Of a stretch of 64,000 nt of DNA, positions 46,550 through 55,826 are shown piece by piece. Source of the stretch: Leucobacter celer subsp. astrifaciens (GTDB lineage Bacteria; Actinomycetota; Actinomycetes; Actinomycetales; Microbacteriaceae). A model generated the notes under the pieces. The model did not search any database, had not been told where the DNA came from, and saw nothing but the letters and a program-made list of their open reading frames with translations. Made by a program: the position numbers and the translations under genes. Each line of letters opens with the position of its first letter. Within the stretch, counting starts at the first letter, position 1. The stretch spans positions 1-64,000 of the forward strand of contig NZ_JHEI01000133.1 of assembly GCF_001273835.1 (NCBI RefSeq). The letters are read 5' to 3'.

Positions 46550-46598
46550 GCGGGCGGAACTGCAAGACCTGGGGTTAGGGTCTGCCGGTTCCGCCCGC
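46550..46598 (-). terminator. Stem-loop between the surface-protein and dprA genes
   Basis: GCGGGCGGAAC (46,550-46,560) pairs perfectly with GTTCCGCCCGC (46,588-46,598). It follows the stop of the surface-protein gene. Confidence 0.6.
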
Positions 46599-46613
46599 TC
46601 AGTGGGAGGTGTC

Positions 46614-49259
46614 TTAGTTGTTCATGAGTTCTTCGATGCCTTCGTCCTCCTCTCTGACGTAGCCGCCCTGCTCTCGGGAGAGCGCGAGTCGGCGCCCGAA
46701 CCACAGCGTGAACCCGGCCGCGAGCAGCGCAACGGCCCCGCCTGCGGCGATGAGCCACGGGAACCCGGACCCGCCGGTGACCGGGAGCTCAGGCGGGAGC
46801 TTCGGCAGTTCCGGCGTCTCAGGCGTTGGCGGTGCTTTCGGCGGGGTGTCGGTCACGACCGTGGTCTCGCCCGGTGCGCCGCAGCGCCCTTCGGCGAGCA
46901 CCTTGCCGTCCTTCCCGTAGAGGGTCTCGACCCAGTAGACGTGACCTGCCCGGTCGACGCTCGTCTTCCCGGAACGGTAGATGCCGGCCTGGGTGACCGG
47001 GATCTTCTCGGAGGTGAAGAACGGGACATCGCACACCGGCTCAGCGTCCGGGTCGTGAGGGCCGTAGGCGCGGAACACGAGATACGAGTCGTCGGGGATC
47101 TTCGATCCCTGGACGAGCGCGGCATCGTCGAACTCCTCGCCGACGCCCGCGACCGGGGTGGCCTGCGTGATGACCGACAGCGGCTGCTGGTCGTCGGGAA
47201 CGTAGAACCGCTCCCAGATGTCAGCCGGGGAACTCTGGAAGGGCTGTACCCGGTCGTCGCCCGCGAAGGTGGTCACCACGACGTAGTAGCCGGGGTTTTC
47301 CGGCTGGATGCGATCGTCGTCGGTGTAGCCGATGTCGTAGACGCCGTTCTTCGCAGGCGTGCTGATCGTCGTCAGTACCGGCGCGGTCTCGAGGTCGAGA
47401 TCGTCGGTGAGTTCCGCGTCGGTCTTGAACGGGCCGTAGACGGTGTGTGTGAGCTCCTTCTCATCGGGGCCCCAGTAGCCGTCGCCCTCGAAGTCGGGGT
47501 GATTGTCGGGGAACCCGGAGACGGTGATGCGGTCGAAGGCTCGGCCTCCGGCGTGCACGTTGTACTCGCGCACCTCGGAGGTGATCGTCAGCGGCCAGCG
47601 CACCGAGTGCGACTCGATGTTGATGCCGTAGTCGTCCTGCCAATCGGAAGCGATGTAGGGGCGCACCCACTCGGGCTGCGACGCCTTCTTTACCTGCCAC
47701 ACCCAGGTTACGAAGCCCGCATCCGGGAGGATCACCTCGGGCGACTCGTAGGTGCCCGGCCCCGTCGCGGTGACCTGCACCGTGCCGATCGGCGCCGCAC
47801 CCGCCGGAATCTGAGCCCCCTGCGCGGGCGGAAGGGTGCCGGGCACCTGATAGGCGGTGCCCTCGAAGACCACTGGGATCAGATCGCCGTTGTGCTGCAG
47901 CCACCGGCCATTGCTTGACTCGACGGTGATGGTGTCGGTCACGGCATCGCCGGGTTTCACGAGCCGGCCGTTCGCCTTCGACACTGCTTCGGGCTGGAAC
48001 GGGGTGATCGAGGTCTCCGCGACCCGGCCGAAGCGGTCGGTGAACGAATCGGTGAGGTACTTCGCGTTGCCGCCTTGCTGCTGCTTGTCGATCTTCCACA
48101 CCCACGTGTAGAAGCCCGACTCTGGGGCGGTGAGGGTGCCGGGCGAGACGTAGCTGCCGGGATGGGTGAGCGTCAGCGTCTCGGTGCCGAGCACGGGTGC
48201 GCCCTGCGGGGGCGCGTTCGCTTCGGCAGGCTGCGCATCGAACGGCCCGTACAGGGTGCCCTCGGCGAGCACCGGCACCGGGTTCCCGTTCACCTTGATC
48301 CAGGAATGCTTCGTCACAGACACGGCGAGCTTGTCGGTGAACACGTCACCGGCCTGCACGAACTTCGCCGAGACGACCGTCTCGATGACCGGCTGGAAGT
48401 CGAGCGGGATCACCGGGGACTTCGCGGTCGCCGACAGAGGTTCAAAGGAGGCGGCCGCGAGAATGCGCTGCTCGCCGGGGGTGTAGAAGAGATCAACGCC
48501 CGCCCCGTAGCCGATCGCGGGCGCCTGCATGGCAGCCGTGATCTGGTAGTCGGGGGCCGACACGGGCGGGGTGCCAACGATCTGATGCGTGCCCGCGCCG
48601 AGCGTCGCGGTGGCCGACCCGTTCGCGAAGGTGGCATTGGTGAGCGTCACCGTGCCCGTCGCAGACGCCGGGTTCGTGCTGACCGTGACCTGCCCCTGGT
48701 ACTGGTCGCTCATGCTGATTGACAGCGACACCGACGGGTTCTCAACCGCGTTCGCTGCCGCAGCATCACGCATCCCATTCAGGTTCGCGAGCACGGTGCC
48801 CTGCGCGGCCGCTGGCACGCGGGTGATGAAGTGCGCATCCCCACCACGGCCGGCGTAGTTGCCGTGATCGGCGACATCCCAAACATACATCTGCACCGCA
48901 GCCGTCACATTCGGGTCCTGTGACTCGCCCCAGCGGCCCATGACGTAGTTGAGACGGGCCAGCTCAGTCGATGTGAGACTGTCGAGGGTTGTCTTCAGTT
49001 CGGGATGCTGCGTGTTCCCCCACGGAGGAACAGCGTCGAGGTCCATGCAGTAGGCCTGCCGACCATGCGCCGAGAACGACCCTAGCCACAGATCCTCGTT
49101 GCCGTAACCAATGCCGAGTGTTGCGGCTTGAGCCGGGGTTGGACCGAAGAACAGGCCTCCGAAGAGCATGAGCAGAATCGTGAGAAGCGCCCCCGCACGG
49201 GCGGCGGAACGGCTGGGCGGTCTCGCTACGCCGGGCGGCACGAGCACGGTATTCGACAT
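46614..49259 (-). CDS. LPVTG-anchored surface protein with thioester-type domain
   Basis: 881 residues. Signal peptide 1-46 (ends AQA-ATL). Residues 47-150 look like a thioester domain: Cys71 in QAYCMDLD and Gln123 in AAVQMYVW fit the Cys and Gln motifs that form the internal bond in Gram-positive adhesins. Four Ig-like modules (about 300-800) share a VxAGDxFTDxLxV-type start and a YTWVWKI-type end. LPVTG at about 825 is followed by a membrane helix and Arg-rich stop, but then 18 more acidic residues. It should be anchored by sortase and could attach donor to recipient cells. Confidence 0.85.
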   Translation of the reverse strand: MSNTVLVPPGVARPPSRSAARAGALLTILLMLFGGLFFGPTPAQAATLGIGYGNEDLWLGSFSAHGRQAYCMDLDAVPPWGNTQHPELKTTLDSLTSTELARLNYVMGRWGESQDPNVTAAVQMYVWDVADHGNYAGRGGDAHFITRVPAAAQGTVLANLNGMRDAAAANAVENPSVSLSISMSDQYQGQVTVSTNPASATGTVTLTNATFANGSATATLGAGTHQIVGTPPVSAPDYQITAAMQAPAIGYGAGVDLFYTPGEQRILAAASFEPLSATAKSPVIPLDFQPVIETVVSAKFVQAGDVFTDKLAVSVTKHSWIKVNGNPVPVLAEGTLYGPFDAQPAEANAPPQGAPVLGTETLTLTHPGSYVSPGTLTAPESGFYTWVWKIDKQQQGGNAKYLTDSFTDRFGRVAETSITPFQPEAVSKANGRLVKPGDAVTDTITVESSNGRWLQHNGDLIPVVFEGTAYQVPGTLPPAQGAQIPAGAAPIGTVQVTATGPGTYESPEVILPDAGFVTWVWQVKKASQPEWVRPYIASDWQDDYGINIESHSVRWPLTITSEVREYNVHAGGRAFDRITVSGFPDNHPDFEGDGYWGPDEKELTHTVYGPFKTDAELTDDLDLETAPVLTTISTPAKNGVYDIGYTDDDRIQPENPGYYVVVTTFAGDDRVQPFQSSPADIWERFYVPDDQQPLSVITQATPVAGVGEEFDDAALVQGSKIPDDSYLVFRAYGPHDPDAEPVCDVPFFTSEKIPVTQAGIYRSGKTSVDRAGHVYWVETLYGKDGKVLAEGRCGAPGETTVVTDTPPKAPPTPETPELPKLPPELPVTGGSGFPWLIAAGGAVALLAAGFTLWFGRRLALSREQGGYVREEDEGIEELMNN

Positions 49260-49369
49260 GGGGACTCCTGACTGGACGATGGAAGACCACCGCCAGGAAT
49301 GACGGCAGCCAACAGTCAGGTGCGCAGCTCATAACCTTCCTTGACGGTGGTCTCGGCTAAGAAGGGCAT

Positions 49370-49993
49370 ATGGATCCACTCGATATCGCAACCAAAACAG
49401 GTGCTACCGTGAATACGGTTCTCGACACCCTTAAGCAGGAATGGCTACTCAACCTACTGCTGTGGATTCTCCTGATCGGAGAGCTAAGCGCTATTTTGAC
49501 CGGACGCAGTCTTCAGGTCATCTCTAGTGAAGTACTTGTGCGTGACCTTGGCTGGAACCTTCTCGAACCAGTGATCAATGGCAGCGCGCAAACCCTAAGG
49601 GCGCTTCTGGGCTACGAATGGATCTGGATCAGTGCGCTCCTGATGCTCGTCATCCTGGCATCTGGTGTGCTCGTCTCGTTTGGAAAGGACGGAGCGCGTC
49701 TGCCTCACATGACGATCGAAGAGCTTGCTCCGTTGAATCTGATGCTGAGATTTACGATCCTCGTTACGTTTTCGGCATTCACTGGAACCGTGGTCGCACT
49801 ATTAGCAGTTTTGGTTTGCGCAGCACTGGTCTATGCGTTTGGCGCGGCAAGTGGGAGTAACGCTGGACAAAGGTCGGTTGGATTCGTCTTTGGCCTGGCG
49901 ACGATATGCATACTAGGTGCACTCACGCTTCTCGGGCCGTTCGTTCTTGCTACCCGAACGCTGTGGCAAGCGAGTGTCCAGCCGTTGAGATGA
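49370..49993 (+). CDS. Membrane protein on the opposite strand inside the ICE
   Basis: 207 residues with four strongly hydrophobic segments (LLNLLLWILLIGELSAILTG; IWISALLMLVILASGVLVSF; LMLRFTILVTFSAFTGTVVA; VGFVFGLATICILGALTLLG). No family recognised. It is the only plus-strand gene of the element and is visibly richer in A/T than its neighbours, so it looks acquired separately. RBS AAGAAGGG precedes the ATG. A role such as entry exclusion is possible but unsupported. Confidence 0.75.
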   Translation: MDPLDIATKTGATVNTVLDTLKQEWLLNLLLWILLIGELSAILTGRSLQVISSEVLVRDLGWNLLEPVINGSAQTLRALLGYEWIWISALLMLVILASGVLVSFGKDGARLPHMTIEELAPLNLMLRFTILVTFSAFTGTVVALLAVLVCAALVYAFGAASGSNAGQRSVGFVFGLATICILGALTLLGPFVLATRTLWQASVQPLR

Positions 49994-50015
49994 ATTCTGT
50001 CCGTGTGCAGATGTT

Positions 50016-51509
50016 TTAAAGCATCCGTGCACGAGTGTCGAAGAGATCCAGTTCGGCGGGGTGAAGCTGGTGCTGCACGACGAAGCTGCGGTCTTTGATC
50101 TTCCAGAGGCCCTGCCCGATGCCGAGGCCTGGGAGCAGGGATCGCTCGGTGCCGGTGAGGCCGAGGGTTTGTGCGGTGACGCCGAGTTGGTCGGATTCCT
50201 GCCGGTAGACGATGCGAGTCTCCGCGTTCGCGAGGAGCGACGACGCAAGGCCCCGCATCCGCGATCCCTGGTCACCGACGTTCTCGAGGTCCGAGAGCTT
50301 GTGGAAGACCAGCAGGTTCGCGAGCCCGTAGTGCCTGGCGAGCCGCCATTGCGCATCCATGCGGGCGAGAAGACTCGGGTAGGACATGAGGCGCCACGCC
50401 TCGTCGTAGACGACGAAGCGTTGCCCGCCGGCCGGGTCCTGGAGCGCGGCTTCCATCCACGCGGCCGCGCAAGTCATCAGCACCGCGAGCAGTGCCGAGT
50501 TTTCGGCCACTCTTGAGAGATCGAGCGAGAGCATCGGGAGGGTGGGATCGAACTTCTCGGTGCTGGGGCCGTCGAACATCCCGGATAGGTCGCCGGCGAC
50601 GAGCCTGCGGAGTGCGTGCCCGACCATGCGGCCGTCTTCGGCGAGCCGGCCGTCGGGGTCATCGGCTTTCGCGGGTGCGAGGATGCGGTCGACGACCATT
50701 GGCAGGATCGGCACTTCCGCGCATCGCACCGCATCGGCGAGGGCAACGTCGATCGCGGTGTGCTCTACTGGCGTGAGGCGGCGGTCGAGCACGGTCTCCG
50801 CGAGCGCCCCGATGAGACCCCGACGACGGGCTGCGACCTGTGCTGCCCAGTCCTCATCCGGGATGCCGGCCGCCCGGTAGCCCTCATCTAAGGGATTCAG
50901 ACGAGTCTGGAGCGAGGGACCGAGGACGATGGCGCGGCCGCCAACGGCGCGGGCGACGGCGGTGTGTTCGCCTTTGGGGTCGCCAGGGACGTAGACCCGG
51001 CGTCCGAACGGGATCGCCCGCGTGTAGAGGCTCTTGGCGAGTGAGGATTTTCCGCTCCCGACGATGCCGGCGAGGATGATGTTCGGGGCGGTGATGACCC
51101 CTTGCTTATAGAGCTGCCATGGGTCGTATACGAAGGAGCCGCCCGAGTAGAGGTCTTGCCCGATGAAAGTTCCGGCTGAGCCGAGCCCGCCTTCGGCGAG
51201 GAACGGGTAGTGCCCCGACAGAGTGGCTGAGGTGTCCTGGTGGCGCGGGAGGCGGAACCGGCCAGGCGTGCGCAACGCTGCGGGCCCGTCCTCGCCGGCC
51301 TTCGGCAGGTAACGGGTTGCGCGGCGAGCTTCGCGTTCCTCGTCTGCTTGGGCTCGGGCGGCGGCGATAGCTGCGGCTCTTGCTTCGGCTTGGAGGCGGG
51401 CTGCGGCTTGCGCGCGGGCGCGGCGGTGCTTGCGCAGTTCCCCTTCCGGGCCGACGAGCACCGATGTATGGAGCCGCCTGGGCTCGGCCTCGCCTGGTTC
51501 GTGTCTCAT
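50016..51509 (-). CDS. VirB4-type conjugation ATPase
   Basis: Energises the type IV channel. 497 residues. The first 90 are an Ala/Arg-rich helical region; the ATPase follows with FIGQDLYSGGSFVYDPWQLY, Walker A IILAGIVGSGKSSLAKSLYT (about 140-159) and Walker B RFVVYDEAWRLMS (about 365-377). HKLSDLENVGDQGSRMRGLA is the VirB4 Q-loop region. It lacks the usual N-terminal VirB4 domain, which is probably supplied by the SCO6880-like protein two genes away. ATGA overlap with the gene upstream. Confidence 0.9.
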   Translation of the reverse strand: MRHEPGEAEPRRLHTSVLVGPEGELRKHRRARAQAAARLQAEARAAAIAAARAQADEEREARRATRYLPKAGEDGPAALRTPGRFRLPRHQDTSATLSGHYPFLAEGGLGSAGTFIGQDLYSGGSFVYDPWQLYKQGVITAPNIILAGIVGSGKSSLAKSLYTRAIPFGRRVYVPGDPKGEHTAVARAVGGRAIVLGPSLQTRLNPLDEGYRAAGIPDEDWAAQVAARRRGLIGALAETVLDRRLTPVEHTAIDVALADAVRCAEVPILPMVVDRILAPAKADDPDGRLAEDGRMVGHALRRLVAGDLSGMFDGPSTEKFDPTLPMLSLDLSRVAENSALLAVLMTCAAAWMEAALQDPAGGQRFVVYDEAWRLMSYPSLLARMDAQWRLARHYGLANLLVFHKLSDLENVGDQGSRMRGLASSLLANAETRIVYRQESDQLGVTAQTLGLTGTERSLLPGLGIGQGLWKIKDRSFVVQHQLHPAELDLFDTRARML

Positions 51510-52321
51510 CGTCTGAGGCCCCACGCGGCGGGGTGGTTCACATAGTTTTGTCGGTTGATCGTCGGGGTGCCGAGACGTTCCCGCCGCGCCTGCCGTGAGT
51601 CCGCAGCAGCACCGTCGCGCTCGGGGGTATCGGCTAGTGCGGCGTGACGGGCGTCTGCGATGCCGAGCAGAACGGGGCTGGGCAGGCTATCTTCGGCACG
51701 GTAGAGGGCGACGTGCCGGTGGTCATGGTTATAGACCAGGGTGTAAGCGTCGAGCGTAGTCACGCGGTCGAGCTGCGCGATGGGCGCTAAGTCGTAGACG
51801 TATCCATTCTCGAGCGCGGCTTCGACGGTCTCGTCACCGTAGTCGTAGCTTGCAAGTTCGTGGATCGCGGCATCCGCGCCCCTGGATTCGATCAGGTCGA
51901 GCGCATGGTCGGCTTCGCCGCTCTGCAGGAACACCACGTTGATGAGCCGCGAAGGAGCTTCGCTCGCCTGAACGGTGGGCTGCCAGGCGATCCGGCCGGC
52001 CGCCGCCATGCCCGCGTCGAGCCGCCGCTCTGCCTCGCCGATGAGGGCGGCGGCCTGGCGAAGTTCGGCCGCTGCGGTGAGCGCATCTTGTCTGCCGGCG
52101 GCACGATCGCCGGCGTCATTCGCTGCGCGCCCGCGGGGGTCGGTGTGGCCTTTTGCGAACTGGTTGAGCACCTGTTCGAGGGATCGCACCGCGCCGAGCA
52201 GGTTGCCGAGCATCCCGTACATGCTCTCGGGCTGGTCGAGAACGATGCTCGCGTGGGCGAGGCCGCGCATCGCTTCGTACATCTCGGCCGCGTCGGCGGC
52301 AGGGTCGGTGAAAGTTGGCAT
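51506..52321 (-). CDS. Conserved ICE protein of unknown function
   Basis: 271 residues. The N-terminal half is helical (AEMYEAMRGLAHASIVLDQP; AVRSLEQVLNQFAKGHTDPR), the second half a mixed fold (YTLVYNHDHRHVALYRAEDS). I recognise no domain. The position between the SCO6880-like and VirB4 genes, with tight coupling to the latter, suggests a transfer role. Confidence 0.72.
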   Translation of the reverse strand: MPTFTDPAADAAEMYEAMRGLAHASIVLDQPESMYGMLGNLLGAVRSLEQVLNQFAKGHTDPRGRAANDAGDRAAGRQDALTAAAELRQAAALIGEAERRLDAGMAAAGRIAWQPTVQASEAPSRLINVVFLQSGEADHALDLIESRGADAAIHELASYDYGDETVEAALENGYVYDLAPIAQLDRVTTLDAYTLVYNHDHRHVALYRAEDSLPSPVLLGIADARHAALADTPERDGAAADSRQARRERLGTPTINRQNYVNHPAAWGLRR

Positions 52322-52352
52322 GATCGGGACTCCATTCGAAAGGGTGAAGCGG

Positions 52353-53828
52353 TCAGATGGATCGGCACAGTGGCAGTGCCGCTGCGGTAAAGGCCTGGGC
52401 CTGCTGCCCGACGAGCCTTCTCGTTTCGCACGAGGCCTGGATCGCGGCCTGTTCGATCTGCGACGCGGCAGCATCGAGCTCGCTCGCGGTCGGCGCCGAA
52501 ATGGAGACGAGACCGACGACGCGCAAGACGCCGTGCCCTGCGGTGAGTTCCGATTCCTGTTGCAGGACGTCGCTGTACTCGGCGGAGGCTTGCGTGTCTT
52601 CGACCTGGCCGATCTTCCGCCGTTGCGCTGCGTCGGCGATCATCTCGGTCTTCTTCTTCCGCAGATCCCGCGCTGCCTGATCCGCCCGCACCGGGAGGTA
52701 ATGCAGGGAAAGGGAACGGAGGACGCCGCCAGTAAGAACGAGCGGGGCAAGGAACCCGGGAAAGGTCTGCGCACGGGGCCACTCGCTGATCCACAGCACC
52801 GCGTGATGTGCGCTGTCGGAGCGCAACCGATCCCACGACTCGTTCACCGCGACCGGGCCAGCGATCGCGAGATCCCGGCCCAGAGCGCCATGCCGTTCCA
52901 AGGCAGGGCCCGCAGCGGGATCGTAAGCGGTGCGGAGGATCAAGGCGACGTCGCCCGGGGTGAGCCAGCCGTTCATGTGCAGCTCGGCGCTGCGGAGCGC
53001 GGTCTGGAACGACTGCATCTCCTGACGCAGCACCGCGGCCGCGCCCTTCATGCCGCCGCCTGCGGAACGGATCTGTCTGGCGGCGGCGCGCATGTCTATC
53101 GACAGCGACACGGTGGTGGCGTGGCGCTCGCCTGCGGGGCCGGCCCGCTCGATGAGTTCGCGGTAGGTGGTCGCCGCCCAGGAGCCGTCGTCGGTGCCAT
53201 GCTGCCGCCACCATTCGGTGAGCCCGGACCCGGAATCGGGGAGGGTGCGCTCCATGACCTGAATACGGGCGATGCGACCTGAGCGGCAGGCGGCGGCGAG
53301 CACGCGACCCCAGCCGGTGACGCGGCGCTGCTGCTCGGCGGGGTCGAGGAGCACGAATGCCGGGTGCTGCACCCCGCACACCGCGGTGAGGGTCTGCGCG
53401 TGCGGGTCGTGGATCATCGCCGCTCCCGTTTCGGGGTCTACCCATTCCCGGAGTGCCGCCATGTCTCCGGGGAGCGCGAGCGTGCCTGCGGGGCGGGGCT
53501 TCACGACGCGTCTGCGGTAGCGGGTCTGCTTTGCCCGGGTGCGGAGCATCCACCGGGTGACGATGGGAGCCCATTCGATGAGCTTCCGCCCGCCAATAGG
53601 CACCCAGGCGACCGCGATGAGCGACGCCCACGCGGGCGACGACCATGCAAGGCCCGCACCTCCGTTCGTGTAGAGGCCCGCGACGACAATGAGCAACGCG
53701 ACAGCGAGGACGATGAGCTGCGGAAGGGAGAGGCCGAGGAGGATGCCGCGGCGCGTGAGCCGGGAGAACTGCACCGGCCGCAGCTCGAACCTCTCCGACG
53801 CGGAGGCCGTGGACGCGTGCGAGGTCAT
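52353..53828 (-). CDS. SCO6880-like conjugation protein
   Basis: 491 residues. A PrgI-like N-terminus with two helices (LGLSLPQLIVLAVALLIVVA and GLAWSSPAWASLIAVAWVPI) leads into a cytoplasmic region similar to the N-terminal part of VirB4 (RPAGTLALPGDMAALREWVD; AVLWISEWPRAQTFPGFLAP; SLSLHYLPVRADQAARDLRK). Together with the short VirB4 gene this seems to be one split function. No Walker A motif is present here. ATG at 53,828; the open frame upstream is shadow. Confidence 0.82.
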   Translation of the reverse strand: MTSHASTASASERFELRPVQFSRLTRRGILLGLSLPQLIVLAVALLIVVAGLYTNGGAGLAWSSPAWASLIAVAWVPIGGRKLIEWAPIVTRWMLRTRAKQTRYRRRVVKPRPAGTLALPGDMAALREWVDPETGAAMIHDPHAQTLTAVCGVQHPAFVLLDPAEQQRRVTGWGRVLAAACRSGRIARIQVMERTLPDSGSGLTEWWRQHGTDDGSWAATTYRELIERAGPAGERHATTVSLSIDMRAAARQIRSAGGGMKGAAAVLRQEMQSFQTALRSAELHMNGWLTPGDVALILRTAYDPAAGPALERHGALGRDLAIAGPVAVNESWDRLRSDSAHHAVLWISEWPRAQTFPGFLAPLVLTGGVLRSLSLHYLPVRADQAARDLRKKKTEMIADAAQRRKIGQVEDTQASAEYSDVLQQESELTAGHGVLRVVGLVSISAPTASELDAAASQIEQAAIQASCETRRLVGQQAQAFTAAALPLCRSI

Positions 53829-53832
53829 GGGG

Positions 53833-55197
53833 TCATTCCTTCCCGCTTGGCGCGGGCGGGGTCTTCGGCGTTGCCGGTGGGAGCACTGCGGGCGGCTGCT
53901 GCACCGGCGAGCTCGTCGGTGGCGGGGTCGCCTGCTCAGACGCGCTGCCAGCGTGAGAGTCTGCGGCATTCCCGATCGCTCCGCCGAGCTTCGGCCCCGC
54001 AGTCGCGGTCTCCTTCACGACGATCGCCCCGGCCACCACCGCAGCAGCGGGCCCGGCTGCGGCAGCACCCCCCGCGGCACCGCCGCCTGCGGCCGCACCA
54101 CCGGCAGCTCCGCCAGCACTGGCAGCACTCCCGCTGCTTGCGGCGGCGCTGCCGCCAGCCGCAGGAGCCGCATGAGCCGGTACTGAGGCTGATGCAGGGG
54201 CGGTCTTCGGTGCGGTCGTGCCTGGGTCTGCGCCGTCGAGGACTTGCTTCGGTGCGGGACCGGATGGTTTCGACGGGAGCGGGACCGGCCGGTTAAGGGC
54301 GCTTTTCGCTTCCTGCTCCATAGACGCGGCCTGGTACATATCGAAGCCGACGAAGCTCAGGAACTTATACGCCATGTACGGTGCGAAGGCTGCGACGAAC
54401 AGCAGCACGATCCCGGCAATCGGCTCCGATAGCGATTTCAGGTCGAGGCTGATGGGAGCGGCGACCTGGGCGGTGGCGATCAGGAAGATCACCACGATCA
54501 CGAGCTTCGACGCGATGAGCGCGACGACGAAGGTCGCCCACTTCCCGAACCAGCCGCGCGAGGCCTCCCAGGTGAGGCCCGACAGTGCGATCGGTCCGAA
54601 CACGATCGCCACCAGCAGCAAGGCCTTGCGGATGAGGAGGGAGAACCACAGGATGAAGATCGCCGCGATCATCAGGCCAGCAAGGAAGATCGTGAGCAAT
54701 GCGCCTGCGCCGCCAGCGACCGAGGTGATGGTGACGGCGCCGATGAGGAGCGCGAGCCGGTCGCCCATGCTCTCGATGGTCTGCCCGGTGGCCTGGATGA
54801 TACCGACGCACAGCTGGTCGGTGATCTCGAGCAGAAGCGCGGTGCAAGTAATGAGCACAAACGACCCCAGCACCGATTTAGCAACCCCGGTGGCGGCGCG
54901 GGTGAGTGCGGAGGGGTCGCGGCGGGCGAGCCCTGCGATGAGCTGGAAGCAGAAGAACAGCAGCGTCACGAGCACGGCGATGCCGAACAGGATGTTGTAG
55001 ACCTTCACGTACCCGTCGCTGGTGACATCGACCGAGGTAGTGGTGGAAAACACCTCCCACATGCCCTGGAACAGGGTGGAGACGCCGAGGCCCATCGCCG
55101 ACGCGATCCACCCGAAGAAGAGCCCGGCAGGTCCGTCACCGATCGTCGTGCAGACGGTGGAGATACCGGGGACGTCACAGATACTCACCGGGATCAC
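53833..55197 (-). CDS. TrbL/VirB6-like channel protein
   Basis: 454 residues. Six to seven hydrophobic helices fill residues 25-285 (VYNILFGIAVLVTLLFFCFQ; SVLGSFVLITCTALLLEITD; LTIFLAGLMIAAIFILWFSL; ALLLVAIVFGPIALSGLTWE). The last 150 residues are a Pro/Ala/Gly-rich disordered tail. This is the polytopic channel subunit of Gram-positive conjugation systems. GTG start close after the next gene's stop. Confidence 0.85.
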   Translation of the reverse strand: MIPVSICDVPGISTVCTTIGDGPAGLFFGWIASAMGLGVSTLFQGMWEVFSTTTSVDVTSDGYVKVYNILFGIAVLVTLLFFCFQLIAGLARRDPSALTRAATGVAKSVLGSFVLITCTALLLEITDQLCVGIIQATGQTIESMGDRLALLIGAVTITSVAGGAGALLTIFLAGLMIAAIFILWFSLLIRKALLLVAIVFGPIALSGLTWEASRGWFGKWATFVVALIASKLVIVVIFLIATAQVAAPISLDLKSLSEPIAGIVLLFVAAFAPYMAYKFLSFVGFDMYQAASMEQEAKSALNRPVPLPSKPSGPAPKQVLDGADPGTTAPKTAPASASVPAHAAPAAGGSAAASSGSAASAGGAAGGAAAGGGAAGGAAAAGPAAAVVAGAIVVKETATAGPKLGGAIGNAADSHAGSASEQATPPPTSSPVQQPPAVLPPATPKTPPAPSGKE

Positions 55198-55203
55198 CGC
55201 CCG

Positions 55204-55476
55204 TTAGTTGACGGCCTGGCCGACAGTCCAGAAGAAGTTGATCAGCGTGACCGCAGCACCGCACAGCACCGCCGCACCACAGGACACCAGCACGCCCGTC
55301 TTACCCCGCGAGGCAAGGTGCGGATTGGAGGAGTTCGCGCCGAAACCCCACACGATCGCGGAGACGATGAGCGCCAAGACGCTGAGGATGAGGCCCATGG
55401 TCATGACGGCGCCGACGATGTCGCGCAGTTGCGCGATCCCCGGAAGCCCGTCGCTATTCGGGTCGATATCGATCAT
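55204..55476 (-). CDS. Small ICE membrane protein (DUF6112-like), copy A
   Basis: 90 residues with two hydrophobic helices (MTMGLILSVLALIVSAIVWG; TGVLVSCGAAVLCGAAVTLI). It is clearly related to the next gene: both have an SAIVWG/A-type helix end, a short N/S-rich loop and an (A/T)xxNFxxTxG end. VirB2/TcpD-like size and topology suggest a pilin-like or channel subunit. A GTGCACCTG element is 51 bases upstream. Confidence 0.8.
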   Translation of the reverse strand: MIDIDPNSDGLPGIAQLRDIVGAVMTMGLILSVLALIVSAIVWGFGANSSNPHLASRGKTGVLVSCGAAVLCGAAVTLINFFWTVGQAVN

Positions 55477-55559
55477 GAGGTGCTGCTCCTTGCCGGTCGG
55501 TGGATGGACGCGAATCGTCCGACAGACAGGTGCACCAGCGAGTGACGACAGCGACGGAA

Positions 55560-55826
55560 TCAGAGGGTGTCGCCGATGGTGAGGAGGAAGTTCACCCATG
55601 CAACCCCGGCTCCCGCGAGCGCGGCAGCTCCGATTGCGACGAATACGCCGACGCGTGCTTTCTGCGCCGTGTACGGGTTCCCGGCTGATGACGACACCGC
55701 CCACACGATCGCGGAGACGATGAGGGTGAGCACGGCGCCGATGAGGATGATCGTGAGGAGCGCGCCGATCACCGAGGCGAGCTCGTCGGATGCGCCGACG
55801 CCGCCGAAGTCGGGAAACACGTTCAT
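55560..55826 (-). CDS. Small ICE membrane protein (DUF6112-like), copy B
   Basis: 88 residues, paralogous to the preceding entry: SVIGALLTIILIGAVLTLIV then SAIVWAVSSSAGNPYTAQKA and a second helix ending AWVNFLLTIGDTL. ATGA overlap with the cell-wall hydrolase gene upstream, so the two are made together. Confidence 0.8.
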   Translation of the reverse strand: MNVFPDFGGVGASDELASVIGALLTIILIGAVLTLIVSAIVWAVSSSAGNPYTAQKARVGVFVAIGAAALAGAGVAWVNFLLTIGDTL

